From Crambe crambe (taxonomy: Eukaryota; Porifera; Demospongiae; Poecilosclerida; Crambeidae), in NCBI GenBank assembly GCA_963924555.1, contig OZ004588.1, positions 744,001 through 808,000 on the forward strand: a stretch of 64,000 bases of DNA, read 5' to 3'. The notes beneath the pieces are model-generated. The model made no database searches. It had not been told where the DNA came from and saw nothing but the letters and a program-made list of their open reading frames with translations. Below, piece after piece: positions 22,262-34,200 of this stretch. The position numbers and the translations under genes were made by a program. Position 1 is the stretch's first letter. Each line of letters begins with the position of its first letter.

Positions 22262-25200
22262 TGCCTTGTCTGTGTAAGTTCAGGATGTTGTCTGGAGCTA
22301 GAAGCAAAAACAGAAGCTGCTTAAATGAGTCCCTTACATTCAAATTAGCTTGCATGCAGCGGTCTTCACAGACACTTTGTTCTACAAAGTATAACAATCA
22401 ATTTTATTGATATTAGCCTAAGGGGGAAATGACCAGCAGAAGCATTCTAACTTTTCCTTAGAAGGGGATTAACCTAATTCCTTAAAAGGAATGTTGATTT
22501 ACTAGAAATCTTTTCTCTCTGTAATTCCTAAAGAACCCATAATAGAGTATTCCCCTATGAATCTTCTAATTTACTTACCCATGTCAGTACTGTCAAGTGG
22601 CAATGGGTGTATATCTTACGATCTTTTCCTACCATATTGCAGGGAAAAAGAAGTTTCCGAGCATGTCACCCAAAATGATGATGAGAGTGGGACAGTGGGA
22701 GTCCCAATCCTCCACGCCCTCTTCTTCCTCCCGGGGACCCATCCCATTGGCCTCATCCACTCCCTCCTCGACCTCTGCGTCCTCTACTCCCTCCTCTGCC
22801 ACCTCAAACGGGGATAACCATCATCGTCCGGCCGCAGCCACTGAGCCCAAACGCTACTCTTTTCAGCCCAAGACTATATCCCCTTCTTCCTCCTCTTCCT
22901 CCCTCCCCCCTCGCAGCATGTCAAACGACTTCCGCTACACCTCAAATCTTCGCAGTAACCTCCTCTCAAAGTAAGTACACAGATATGTGCAATAGTGTCC
23001 TTGGTCTTGGGTATAAAAATAGCCCCCCCCCCCCCCCCCAAAGATAGATCTCCCACCAATCATAATATAAGCCTTATTATAAAAATAGACTGCTGTGAAA
23101 TTATTCTTTATTAGTAGAAAACCCGCCACTGTCGATGACTCCACTATAGCAAGTAAGAGAAGTTCCTTTGACGAGACCAATAATAAGCAATACCTGGCAA
23201 CCCCAGAGGACGAGGACTACAAGGCCTCCTCTTTGCCCCGTGGAGCAAAGATCACTTCCACTGGCATCTCTGCTGCTGCTGCTGCGAGCAAGAAGAAAGA
23301 AGTGGTGGAGAAACCAGTCGTGGAAGAAAAGAAGAAAGAAGTGGTAGAAAAACCAGTGGAGGATAAGTTGGGTAGGCAAACTTACAATGAAGTATGTGCA
23401 GTGTTGTCAGTCAAGTGAGACAAGTAACTTAGCATTACACACAGACACGAGATTGTACATCGTGTGCTGCAGTATTGTGAGCCCAACGTATGTGTTTTAC
23501 TTACTAGTTGTGTCACTTAACTGTTGGCACTGCAACACATATCCATCCATGTTGCGTACAACCCTCGAATTAGACCATTTTATATCTAACTCTGCTTATT
23601 ATTCTCAGCTAACATGATAAAAATTCAATAGAATTAGTTCTCATAAAATTAGCTTATGAAACAAACCTCTTTCATAAGCTAATTTTATGAGAACTAATTC
23701 TATTGAATTTTATATCTAGTTCAGAATCTGATGAGTAGCTTCAATTTTTTCTCCCTCTTTTTTTTTTTAGATCTCTCTGCAGTAAGTACAGAGGCTGTGG
23801 CCACTCCTGGCTCCCACACGGATGGATTCTACCTGAATGCTACCAGAGAGTCACGCGAATTCAGCAGAGAGAGAAGTGTGGAATCAAATACCTCTAGTTC
23901 CTCTGGCAGAGGAGCAACTGAAGAATCCGAAACAAGGTGTGTGTTACCAAACATTTATCAGTTTATTGCTGATAAGTTCTATTAGAGGAAGATACATTTT
24001 ATTACTAAAGAAAAAAAAATATTCATCAAACCAGTTCTATTAGAGCTTTAGATTGAAGATGCATTAATTGAGCATGCTCATTTATACCCCAACTGAGCAT
24101 ACATATTTATTATGTGATTTTAGATTTTCTGTTTTACTTTTTTTCCTTCTTACTTTTTAGCCGAAGAAATCGTGCACGCAAACTGAGACAACAACGTAAG
24201 TCCACTCAACCTGTACCTCAGGATGTGTTGGAGCAAATTACCAAACATGACGAGATGGAGATTTCGAAATCTGAAGCTCCAGCAGGCAGTGAATCACCAG
24301 GCAATGAATGTCAGCAAGATAAACCAAAGCAACCTTCAGCTAAGGATGGCACCCCCGCTACTAAATCTTCGGCTAAGGATGGCAGTAGTTCACCCCCCAC
24401 GGCTACTAAATCAGAAACTAGTTCTTCAAAGACTAAAGTAGATGATGATAAGCCAGTTACAATGAGTTCGTATCGACCGTCTGCTCGTCCAACTTCAAGG
24501 ATTCTCAATACCTTACTGACTCAGCAGCAATCTACATGGCCACCCACCACTGAAAAGATTAAAATGGCTGATGTTGTGGAACAGAAGATGAAGGTAGAAT
24601 TGAGAGAAAGTCTCTTCAAATCAGCCAATTGTGAGTCCACATTTGCCCCTGATGTCTGTAAACTTTTTTTCACTCCTTCATGTTTTCACAAAGTTTTGTT
24701 CTATTATTCCACAGCAAAATCATCTACAAGCTCTACCCCTTCCCCTTCCTCTAGCTCCTCCCACTTACCCTCGTCTGGTCCATCATCCACCTCAACCTCA
24801 TCATCTTACACGAAACAAAAGCCATCAGACTCCTCCCCTTCAGCCTCTCCTCCCACTGCACATCGTGTCACAACCACTGGGAGATCAAAGGACGAGTCTT
24901 CTAATTCACCCCCTACACACCCTCGTTCCAAGTCCACTGATGCCTCCAAGGACGAGTCCTCTAGCACACCCCCCATGCACCCTCGTACCAAGTCCACTGC
25001 ACGTCGGAAACCAAAAGAAAAGAGGCGATCCACCGGTATTGTTTCCGAGGTAATAAGTCTTTTTTGTGGTTTTAATCCCTTGCTTTGTGGTCCTTTGATA
25101 GCTCAGTTGGTTAGAGCGATGGACTGTAGTGGAGAGAGATATCCATAGGTCGCTGGTTCGAATCCGGCTCAAAGGAGTTTTTTTTTTTTGTTGTTGTTGT

Positions 25201-26328
25201 TGTTTTTTGTTGTTTTTTTTCTTTCTTCTTTTTTTAATTTTGTATGCATTTTACTCGTTTAGGCTTTTGACACTTATGATGGTGAAGAAATTTCAGACGA
25301 ACTATCAAAGTTAATGCGCAAGTCTGGTGATGGGGCAACATCATCCACGCCCAATACTGACTACACCCCCCAGTCGGGTGTCTTGGATGACCCAACAGAT
25401 GAGAGCAGTAGTGAGAGCAAGGAGTTGGCACGCCTGAGAGCACTCTTGGCTGAGGAACAGGAGAAGAACAAACAAGTGAGGAAAGAGTTGGAGGAGACCA
25501 AGGGAAAGGTGCTAGAGTTGAACAGACGTTATCAGGATGCCACTAGAGCCTACGAGCAAGAACGAAGGGTAGGTGCATTAATGGTTTAAGTGTGCATTAA
25601 TTAGGATGTGTCACCATTTCCTCTCTCTCTCCCCTCCCCCTGCGTCCTCTCTCACTCCTCCCCCCGCCTCCTCTCTAGGAAAATGAGATGAAAGATGTCA
25701 GGATACAAGAACTGAAGAATAACAATAAAGTAAGTTATTATTGTAACTAGATTATGTATGCTAGAATCTTTCTTCAATGATATCATGTGCTTGTGTGTAC
25801 AATTAATCTCGCATCTAGCAGTGCTATACACTTGATTTCAGAGCGTGTGTCTTGAAGATAGTGGAACCCCTCTATAGTTGTAACTATAATTATGGCCCCC
25901 TAAAATGAGGCCACCCCTTTAATAAAGACACTAATGAGGGGTCCCACTATGTATAAATTCACCCATCCTATTATTTTGCTTTCTTTTCCCTTTCTCTCTC
26001 TCCCTCTCCCTCTCTCTCTTACTCCTTTCTCTCTCACTGTTTTTCCCCTCTGATCTCTTTATCAACCTTTTCTTCATCTTGTATACTTAAATGATCCTAA
26101 TAATATCATGTATAAACATCAGAATTTGTACTTCAGCATTATCTTTGTATTTGTTCTCTCTGTCTTCTTATACGTGGTGGCTTTTCGTTGATCCCTCCCC
26201 TTCCCCCGTACACACAGACACTGCAAGACCTGAAGCACGAAAATCAACGCATGAAAGATGAGAATGGAGCACTAATCAGAGTTATAGGAAAACTATCTCG
26301 CTCACCTCTTCCCCAGACGCACACATGA
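12621..26328 (+). CDS. PPP1R12A: Myosin phosphatase targeting subunit (MYPT), 15 exons, 1165 aa
   Basis: Targets PP1 catalytic subunit to myosin II. Exons: 12621-12896, 20023-20153, 20212-20490, 20852-21005, 21204-21400, 21637-21876, 21999-22195, 22643-22970, 23115-23371, 23771-23936, 24161-24630, 24715-25049, 25263-25568, 25679-25729, 26218-26328 (TGA). Residues 47-50 are TIKF, the RVxF PP1-docking motif, immediately before the ankyrin repeats ([44 protein letters not shown]). A long Ser/Thr/Pro-rich disordered middle follows. KEKRRSTGI near the end of exon 12 matches the inhibitory Rho-kinase site of MYPT1 (RRSTGV). The C-terminus is a coiled coil ending [15 protein letters not shown], nearly identical to vertebrate MYPT. 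One gene probably represents PPP1R12A/B/C. Intron 1 is exceptionally long (7.1 kb); a tRNA-Tyr lies in intron 12. Confidence 0.96.
12897..20022 (+). other. Long first intron of MYPT, repeat-rich
   Basis: This 7.1-kb intron is by far the longest in the window. I find no convincing exon or RNA gene in it. It holds GA microsatellites (14864-14900, 14953-14992), TACATGCATGT-type repeats (15838-15905), copies of a 75-bp unit (about 16190-16470 and 16738-16880), a 31-bp-like tandem array built on 'ctgagctgagat' (17697-17795), and repeats of 'gctgttgggacatggtggagtg' (19125-19390). A GC-rich patch at 15137-15190 can fold locally. Its size and 5' position would suit enhancers, but no specific element is demonstrated. 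Confidence 0.7.
16180..16890. repeat. 75-bp minisatellite units in MYPT intron 1
   Basis: Units carry 'gtccttagtatagaggtgtcctcaatacagaggttgaatgatgcactaaag'-type sequence, in two groups separated by about 270 bp. The same unit recurs in CCDC6 intron 2 some 28 kb away. Confidence 0.85.
20488..20620 (+). repeat. 46-bp tandem repeat starting at MYPT exon 3 donor
   Basis: The sequence beginning gttagtatacagagcatatt is present at 20491, 20537 and, truncated, 20583. The first copy begins exactly at the exon 3 splice donor (exon ends 20490), so each later copy again shows 'gaa|gttagt'. Confidence 0.9.
20990..21180. mobile_element. 'atcaggacacctct' repeat copy in MYPT intron 4
   Basis: Repeated ctaatcaggacacctctc units ending gaaagttccactgtat. 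Relatives: 6330-6440 (ACC intron) and 28620-28830 (PATL1 intron). Same CCACTGTA terminus as the other small elements. Confidence 0.6.
22226..22259 (+). repeat. (GA)17 microsatellite in MYPT intron
   Basis: Uninterrupted GA dinucleotides shortly downstream of the exon 7 donor. Unlike most such tracts in this window it is GA, not CT, in the transcript sense. Confidence 0.95.
23620..23711. repeat. Perfect 42-bp inverted repeat with 8-nt loop
   Basis: Left arm 23620-23661 and right arm 23670-23711 are exact reverse complements around the loop caaacctc. The element sits in the MYPT intron between exons 9 and 10 and is very AT-rich. It could be a small inverted-repeat transposon remnant or a hairpin RNA source. 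Confidence 0.95.
25092..25176 (+). tRNA. tRNA-Tyr (GUA) with 11-nt intron
   Basis: Acceptor strands CCTTTGA and TCAAAGG pair fully, with discriminator A at 25176. The D arm (A-box tagctcagttgg), anticodon stem ATGGA/TCCAT, and T arm GCTGG-TTCGAAT-CCGGC (B-box ggttcgaatcc) are all present. The anticodon GTA is at 25126-25128. An 11-nt intron (25130-25140) follows position 37, the canonical site; tRNA-Tyr is the tRNA that most generally carries such an intron in animals. It is nested, same strand, inside MYPT intron 12. Confidence 0.95.
25178..25189 (+). terminator. RNA polymerase III oligo-T terminator
   Basis: A run of 12 T begins two bases after the tRNA discriminator base, as expected for Pol III termination. 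Confidence 0.85.
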
Positions 26329-26805
26329 TCATACCAGTCACTCAGTTTTATGATAAGCCATAATTAGCTGTAGTCCTCTTTTTTGTTTCGTTTTTGTTTT
26401 TTTGTTTTTTTTTGTGTTTTATTTCGTCTCAGATTCTAGAATTGATTGAAGCACATTGAGAACAATTTCCCCCCCTCTGTGCGTGAAAAATGCTTATTTG
26501 TTTCGTTTGTTTCTTTTTAATTTTAGTGGACCTAGCTATCTAAGTACAAGCTTGTGCATGTGTTAAGATTATATCAATCTCTTAGGGCATAATCGTCAGA
26601 GTAAAAATAGCTACAGTATTATAATTATTATTCAAAATCAGTTCCAATTCCTGTTAATCTATTGTATTATTTTTGGTGTAGTATGTAAGATTATTGTCAC
26701 AAGAAAATCGCAAAAAAATTTTTTTTGTGCGGTTGCGCCTAACTTCTAATTAATGCACGCCTTTGAGCAGTCTGGTTCTTGCCAGCTAGGAATGCTAGAA
26801 ACGGG
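26329..26805. other. Intergenic: MYPT 3' UTR / PATL1 5' region
   Basis: T-rich 3' UTR-like sequence of MYPT followed by the upstream region of PATL1. No ORF or structured RNA is apparent. No clear TATA box precedes the PATL1 start. Confidence 0.5.
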
Positions 26806-29800
26806 ATGGAGAATCCTCTATTTGAAAAGAAACGTGACGTAAGCTAATACTAGACGCGCTATGCTACAGTCGGCTAGCTAACGATTTATGTGATAAAATT
26901 CTAGGACTCACACCACGAGGCCGAGGATATAGACGAACTCAATGATGAAACATTTGGAGATGGAGCGATAGGTTAGTATGCTCGGTAGAGTTAGCTAGCA
27001 AAGCTTACTGGCCACACCTGTGCAGTGCTGGTGACTAAAGGGTTAATCAATCGATTGTTATTATCAATGGATTGTTATTTCTATCTACTTTAATGGAAGT
27101 GATGAATAATATTTGCTGTTGACCTATGAACTCCCTCTTTAGCCATCAAGACAAGGAGTTTGCAGATCTTAATGAATAGGTGCCATTGCATGTATAGGAG
27201 AAGCTAGTAAAGGATATATTAAATGGAATGATTATTTTTCTCATCTGTTTGTGTGTAAAGGTAAAAAGTAATCCCAAAACTGCCGAATCTTTTTACCAAC
27301 TTTAAAAGTACTTTTGGAATTGGAATTACCCCACCCACTCTATCCTATTAGAGGGTGACTGGGAGACTGCTCACTATGTCAAGACCGGAGAGAGCCACAA
27401 TGGGGCCACCTCTCCTCAGGTGCCTCTACAGCACCAGCACATTGAAGGCACCTTGAATCCTGATGTAAGTAATGATCAATTTTTTTTCTTTTTCCCTAAC
27501 TTGCCTCCCATTCTTTCAGCTGACACCTGAGATAGCACAGCTCAAGAATCTTTGGCCTTCTTCTCCACAGCCGGTATGTGTGTTAAGTATACAGTTAACA
27601 ATTTAAGCTGCTAACTTTAGCAATTTTTAAGCTAACTTATAAGTGTAATTTTTCTCTCTTTACAGTCCAACCCATTCAACTCTATTTGGAGCTCACCTGA
27701 ACTTCCTACCAAAGCAGAAATGGTAATGAGTATCGTCGAATGTTTCTTTTCCATATTTGGACTGCTCGTTTAACCCCTGTACCATTGCAGCCCCTGCAAT
27801 CAAAAAGTTCGTCTACCATCCCTCCGGGTAGCAAGGTCTTCAGTTTAGAGGAACTGGAACGTGAGATCACTCGATCCCCTCCTCTTCCTCCTGCTCCCCC
27901 TTCCACTAGTTCCACTTCCTCCACATCACCACACCCCCAGCCACTCCCTATTTCTTCATCCTCATCTTCCTCTTCCCCTGCTCACATGACTCCTCCTCCT
28001 CCACGTCACATGATCCCTCCTCCTGGCATCATCCAGCACCCTCCCCCAGGATTACCACACCCACTCCCCCCACGGGGCATGCCTCAAATGGTTCCGTGGT
28101 TTCAGCACATGCCAGTTCATGGTGCCACACCCCCTCCCCACGGCTTTCGACCTCTGATACCACCCCCTAACATTCCAATTCTGAGGCAAGGACCAGGTAA
28201 TTTTATCAGCTGATCTTATATTATGCATGGCAGGAAATTTCGTGGGGGCTTAATATTTGCTCTTAGCTGAATCATTTTGTGGGGCTTACTTCATATAATA
28301 GGAAATTTCGTTGGGGTTAATATTTGCGGATCATAATGCGTTAGGAAGCTTAATATCAGCCTCAGCTGGAGGAAATTCTGTGGTGGCCATAGTATTTTTA
28401 TTTGAGTGCTAGCTATGTTTCTTCAGGGCATCCTATCTTGCCTCCTCACCACCTCCACCAAGGCCGCTTTCCTCTTCCCCAAGGCCCTCCCTTCCTCCCA
28501 CCGCACCCTCCCTTCAACCAGGTATGCAGTGATTATACCCCCCCATCCTACTCCACCCAAAGAATCCACAGACCTCTATAATCCAGACAGACACTTCTCT
28601 ATGACCTGTTGCAACAACATAATATGACCTCTTTAATTATCAGGACATCTCTAATTATCAGGACACCTAACATTTCTATAATCAAGCACCTCTATTCTAT
28701 GACCCATCGCAAGTAAATGTGACCTCAACACCTCTCTAATTAGGACACCTCTAATCAGGACACCTCTAATTAGGACACCTCTAATCAGGACACTTTGAAA
28801 ATGTCTGTATTGAGAGGTCAATCTATGGATTTCTATAGCCTAACATCATGGCGAGGAAGAGCAAGCGAAGTGAGTACTTGGACGAGATGAAGGCTGATGG
28901 CTCTGGCTTCATGACACAGAAAGAGAAGGACTGGGTCATCAAGGTACAACTGGTACAACTCCACACCCATGACTCTGAGAATGAGGACTATTACTATCAG
29001 GTACAGAACTAATCAAGTTCTGGTGCTGCAGTGTCCAAAATAATTTTCTCTTTCTTTCAGAATTACAAGAAGCGTGAAATGCTTAGAAAGCAGCAGGAAC
29101 CGGAACAGTCCAACCTGACGTCCTCTCAGGACAATAATAACAACTCCCCCTCTTCCACCCCCTCCCAGACACGACCCCTTCCTGAAATTACCCCCCGTGC
29201 TTACAAGCCGAAGGAGTTCCAAGGGGCCCTGGGTAAAGTCTCAGTCTCCTCCATTGTTGCCCCTCGGAAGATGATCGACATCCCCTTGAGTTCGGAGGGT
29301 GGGGGTAAGGAGACTGTAGTGGGAAATATTGATGGCTATATGAAAAAGAAACAGGCTCTCATTATCATTGAGAAGGTAAGGGGTTGTATAGGTCAAAAGC
29401 TATATAACTGCTGGATGAAGGTTATACTCTTAGGTGCACTTATTACTGATAATTGGAGGGTTATACTCTCTATGTAATACTCTTGCAGATGATTGAAGGG
29501 TTCTATACAGAGATGCTTATGTGTTAATTAGAGGATTATATACTCTTCACTCCGCAGTTGTACAGTGTGGTACTGGACATAGAGGACCTAGAGAAAAAAT
29601 CTTTCTCTGTTGAAAAGGAAGAAGAGAAGGCAGAGCTGTTAGCCAAGAAGGGGAAAATGGCAGGAAAGATATTCACTCTCCTTAGACTCAAATCATTTGA
29701 AGAACTTCATAGCAAGTATGTGTGTACTATGAGGGTATGACGGCTAGACCCTGCTCGTTAGAATCAGTATGATGATAGATAGCAATTATGTTTGGTTGCC

Positions 29801-30916
29801 TGCAGGAAAGATGTGACTATGTTACATTTGGTGATGAACTATCGCAAAGGGAAGAGAGTTATAAAGAGAGCTCTTCCATTCCTAAATGATGTGAGTAGGT
29901 CGTTGTTTATCTAGTTTAGGCTCACTTCAGTCTTTTCTCTGTAGGATCAAGCATGTGCTGTTATTCTTGCCATATTTCATCACCTTCCCTCCATTGTGAA
30001 GAGAGACTCAACTGACCAGGTACACTAAGTTATTACATAATACTCACAGTATTACTCCTACGTACTTTCTCTTCCTCCCTCTTTCTCTCCTCTCCCTTCC
30101 ACTCATTCTTCTCCCCTCCCCTCTCCTCCCCTCTCCTTACCTCTCCTCTCCCTTCCCCTTCCTTCTCCCTCCTTCTCCCCTCCCCTCCCCTCTCCTCCCC
30201 TCCCCTCCCCTCCTCATCCAAGGTTCTTGCTGAACTGCTTGTCTCAGTCTCACCTGTCGTGCCCTTGATGGACCTCCATCAAACAACCAAATGCATATCA
30301 GCTCTCCTTATGGGGATAACCAGCTCATCAACAACCACACACCTCCTCCGAGTATGCTCCAACAAGTTTGGGGCGGAATTGTTGCTGCTATCAATACAGA
30401 GAGGGTGTGAACTGCAGAAGGAAGTGGGATTGGGGGAAATGGAGGAGAGAAACAAACTGAGATGGTAATATTAGAAGCATGATGCCATTGGGACATTTTC
30501 CTCTTTTAAGCCCACTGTTCTAAATAAAGGACACTCTGAAAGAGGACAAACCTCTCAACAAAGGACAATCTTTGTACATATCACTCTATATAAAAGAGAC
30601 TAAAGGCTGGGTCCCAAATGTTCTAATATCCGATAAAGGAGAGGACAAACATATACACATAACCTCTGAAAGAGGACAACCTCTCTACAAAGAACAAAAG
30701 GCTGGGTTCCAAGTGTGTCCATTATTTTGGAGGTTGGAGTGTCCTACATCAGAGGTTCTGTAATTCTTACTCTTTACATTTTTAATTTGGTTGATCTGAT
30801 TAAGGAACACACTCATGGAACAGTTGCATGGTCTGCTCTCTCCCCACCGGGATCACCTATCTTCTAAGGCTCCTAAGGCTACCACTCAAATACTTCAGCA
30901 CCTAATACCTCACTGA
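26806..30916 (+). CDS. PATL1: PAT1 homolog (mRNA decapping/deadenylation-linked decay factor), 14 exons, 657 aa
   Basis: Scaffold coupling deadenylated mRNA to decapping in P-bodies through DDX6, Lsm1-7 and DCP2. Exons: 26806-26838, 26905-26971, 27352-27464, 27520-27573, 27666-27722, 27791-28196, 28427-28521, 28839-29000, 29061-29375, 29558-29715, 29806-29890, 29945-30019, 30223-30464, 30805-30916. The acidic N-terminus contains DIDELNDETFGDGA, the DDX6-binding type motif, followed by a DWE segment. A proline/histidine-rich middle (exons 6-7) precedes FMTQKEKDWVIKVQLVQLHT and DYYYQNYKKRE, which are diagnostic of PAT1, and then an alpha-helical C-terminal domain. Somewhat shorter than human PATL1 (770 aa). 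The 3' splice site of exon 13 is preceded by about 160 bp of nearly pure pyrimidine. Confidence 0.93.
30055..30220 (+). repeat. CT-rich low-complexity tract before PATL1 exon 13
   Basis: Almost uninterrupted C/T (cctctcctcccctcccc type) in the sense strand ending just before the catccaag acceptor at 30222. Confidence 0.9.
30507..30772. mobile_element. MITE-like element, 'ggacac...gaggttc' family
   Basis: Contains the family phrases 'aaaggacactctgaaagaggacaa', 'ctctctacaaagaacaaaaggctgggt' and 'gtgtccattattttggagg', ending near 'cagaggttctg'. The ends are diverged inverted repeats of each other. Lies in the last PATL1 intron. Confidence 0.65.
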
Positions 30917-31221
30917 ATCTTACATTATTCATCTCACTTTCTTGGCGACATCTAATTTGGTTGTTTTTTATTTGTTTGTTTGTTTTTTATCAAACAGAAT
31001 AGTACCATACTTTTTTTTTTTTGCTTTCCTTTCATTATTAATATATCTTCTTGTATCAAGTACTAATTGTATGCATATGTAAAAGGGCGGGAAATCTAAT
31101 TATACGAATGAGTAAAATTTGAAACCACGCCCTTTTGAACTTTGCGTAGGAAACCTATTGACCTCGTGTCAATAACAAGTTGGCGACCACCGGTGAGGAA
31201 AAGCATTTAAAGAGGCACGAT
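30917..31221. other. Intergenic: PATL1 3' UTR / CELF 5' region
   Basis: 305 bp between two genes on the same strand. A T-rich stretch after the PATL1 stop is followed by the CELF 5' region. No conserved element stands out. Confidence 0.5.
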
Positions 31222-34200
31222 ATGGAGCCCAACCAGCTGGATCCTGGGGGAGAGTTTCAAGACGTAGACATACAGAATATAGGAGGTGACTCTATAAAGC
31301 TTTTTGTCGGGCAAATTCCAAGAAACTGGGAAGACGCTGAAGTCCGTCAGATTATGGAGCCTTTTGGCGCGATACAAGAACTCACTGTATTAAAAGACAG
31401 AACAACAGGAGTACATAAAGGTATAAATATGTGAGACGAAGGTAGCAGAGGGTGCAACGAAGGTTTGAAGTAAATCTCTATAGCTTTGAAAAGCGTAAAA
31501 TCGTTGTGACACTCGTTTCGAAAAGAATTTTGGCGGGTCTAGCGATATTTTTTGGCACTAGTCAAAATAGTCATCAATTAAAACCTGTCTTGTATACTCA
31601 GCACCCAACCTATCAAATTAGGTGAAGTATGAATTTTGATTTGAGCTGCAAGAATGTAAACACTGAGTCCAATTGTGGTGTTACTTTATTATTTAAATGG
31701 CTGTTACTACTGGGAATACTTCTTCTATAAGGTTGGGGGTTACAGGGCTATTCAAACAAACTGCCACATTAAAGAATAGACCATCTCTCCTCCTTATTGT
31801 AGGTATTTAGGTGTACTACTGGGAATACTTCTTCTATAAGGTTGGGGGTTACAGGGCTATTCAAACAAACTGCCACATTAAAGAATAGACCATCTCTCCT
31901 CCATCTCTCCTCCTTATTGTAGTGTATTTAGGTGTGTATGTGGATCAGGTCCCCCCCCCCTCCCCCACAGTCATCCAATGGTCTGATAAAACATCTTTAT
32001 CTGGACATTACTAAAAGGGGGGGAACAGTGTGTGGCCTATAATGTTACAGTGTACAAGTTTTTGTTCCATTGTGGACTATTTGCAATGGCATTTCATGGA
32101 AATGCCTAAATTTCTGTATATGAAAAGATTGACATTAAATGTCTGTTTATGGCACATTTTCAAGTGCCAGTACCCTTAAGTTCTGGTAGAAGCACTGCAG
32201 CTCACTCAGTGTCATTAATGAGCCTTATAATGGGTGGCATTGGGTCACTTGGTTGTTCTAAAGTGTAGCAAACAGCACTTAATCAAGTTTAATAATGATT
32301 TTAAAAATGCACCTTGGCAAGGTTAATGTGTTTGGTCCTCCAGCTAATTCTAGCACGAACCATAGCACTATAGATTTTGACATGGCACTATAGATTGATG
32401 AAAAGAAAGTGTGGTACATATGACAGGCTGTACACTGGTATGTAGGTTTAACAATAATAGATCCCTTGATCTTTGATAGGGATTCCCAGACAGGGTTTTT
32501 TTTTTGTGTGACAAATTTTAACATTATAGTCTTATTTTGTGATGTCTTACCATGCTGCCATATAAGGAGCCATTGTTTCCTCTCCCCCTGCCCCCTGACG
32601 ACATTCCCCTTTCTGTGTGTCTGTGCTGTAGTGTGTACATTTAGTGATGTTCTCTAGCTCTGCTTATATATTTCTACTTAACTGTAGGCTGTGCATTTGT
32701 GACATTCTTGAATCGACAGTCGGCAATAGAGGCACAGAAAGCTCTCCACGAAAAGAAGACATTACCTGGTGTAAGTGCAGGACTAAAGTGCAATGAAAGT
32801 CAGTGTGTACCTGAAATGAAGACCTTTACTTTGAGAGGCTCTCTATAAATGTAACTGTTAATGTTTTAGCCCTCGAGTGCAATCTATATTTTTCACCTTG
32901 AAAATTTGCCACTAAAATGAGTTTGATGTCACCTAACTATTTCTATAGAACAGTAGGATATTGTGTCTGTGAATAAGTGATTGAAAGCTAACTGCTGCTC
33001 CATTCTTTATTTTATTCACTCTTTTAGATGAATCATCCAATGCAGGTCAAGCCTGCAACCAATGAACCAAAGCTCAGTCCAGTGGGTAAGTGGAAGTAAT
33101 CATCTTTCTCATGGCTAGAGGAATTATCTTCCTTTTTTTAGAGGACAGGCGGTTATTTGTGGGAATGCTGTGTCGTAATTACACAGAGGAGGATGTGAAG
33201 GCAATGTTTGGGCCTTACGGACATGTTGAAGATGTGTCAATACTCAGAAATGCAGATGGAAGAAGCAAAGGTCTGTTCTGTTGCCCTGCACGTTGTGTGT
33301 GTCTAGGAGGGGTGGATTAATTGACCCCATCTTATAGCTTATGGTTGTTTTGTCCCAGGAGCTGCATTTGTACGGCTTGCCACCAAAGCTGAGGCAATTC
33401 AGGCTATTGCTGGTCTTCATCAGAGCCAAACCATGCCTGTAAGTTCCCTATTATAACAAAGAAGGGGTACACCCTGTAATTAGTGTCTAGTAATGAATAG
33501 TTAGTTTCCTTATTTGGGATTCTCCCACTTCCTTATTTGGACTTCCATCCACCACTTTGGATTCTCCCTCTACTCCAACTAATATTTCTTCCATCCTTAT
33601 TTGGGATACTCTCCCTCATAGGGTTGCTCTGCTCCTCTGGTAGTGAAGATAGCCGACACAGAAAAGGAGAAGAATGCCAAACGCATCCAAGGAGCTCTGG
33701 CCTCTCTGGGGGGAATCAATGGTCTAGGGGTGAGTCCTCTTGGGCTGAGTCCACTGCAAGCTGCTGCCTACTATCAGGTACTGTCAGTCTCTTTTTGTGA
33801 CTTTATAAAGGGATAGATTAATTGTTCTTTTTTCCTTCTTTGGTCAGTTGCTTCAACTTCAAGCGGCTCAGACTGGTGGAGCGTCTGTCAATAACTCCTT
33901 TGGCCTTGGAACACCATTGGGTAACAGTAAGCACATATTATGTGTTAGTCATGTGACCATCGTATTTGAGTCCTTGTGTGTCATGTGACCACTGTGTTGG
34001 AACGTCGAACGTCACCTTTCGATAATAGTCACATGATTATCATGTGATCTACACCTCATAACGTACGTATATATCCCTAAATTAACAGTGGCTATTTTGT
34101 ATTGTAGATTTAGCTCTGGCTGCTCTGAATCAGCAACAATCACCCACTGGAACTGGCACAAATTTTGCAACGTCTCCGATTGGCGGGACTGGGGCAAGTT

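Noticed and set aside
24114..25148. Single 344-codon ORF as an independent gene
   Set aside because: It is MYPT exons 11-12 read through a stop-free intron and into the tRNA.
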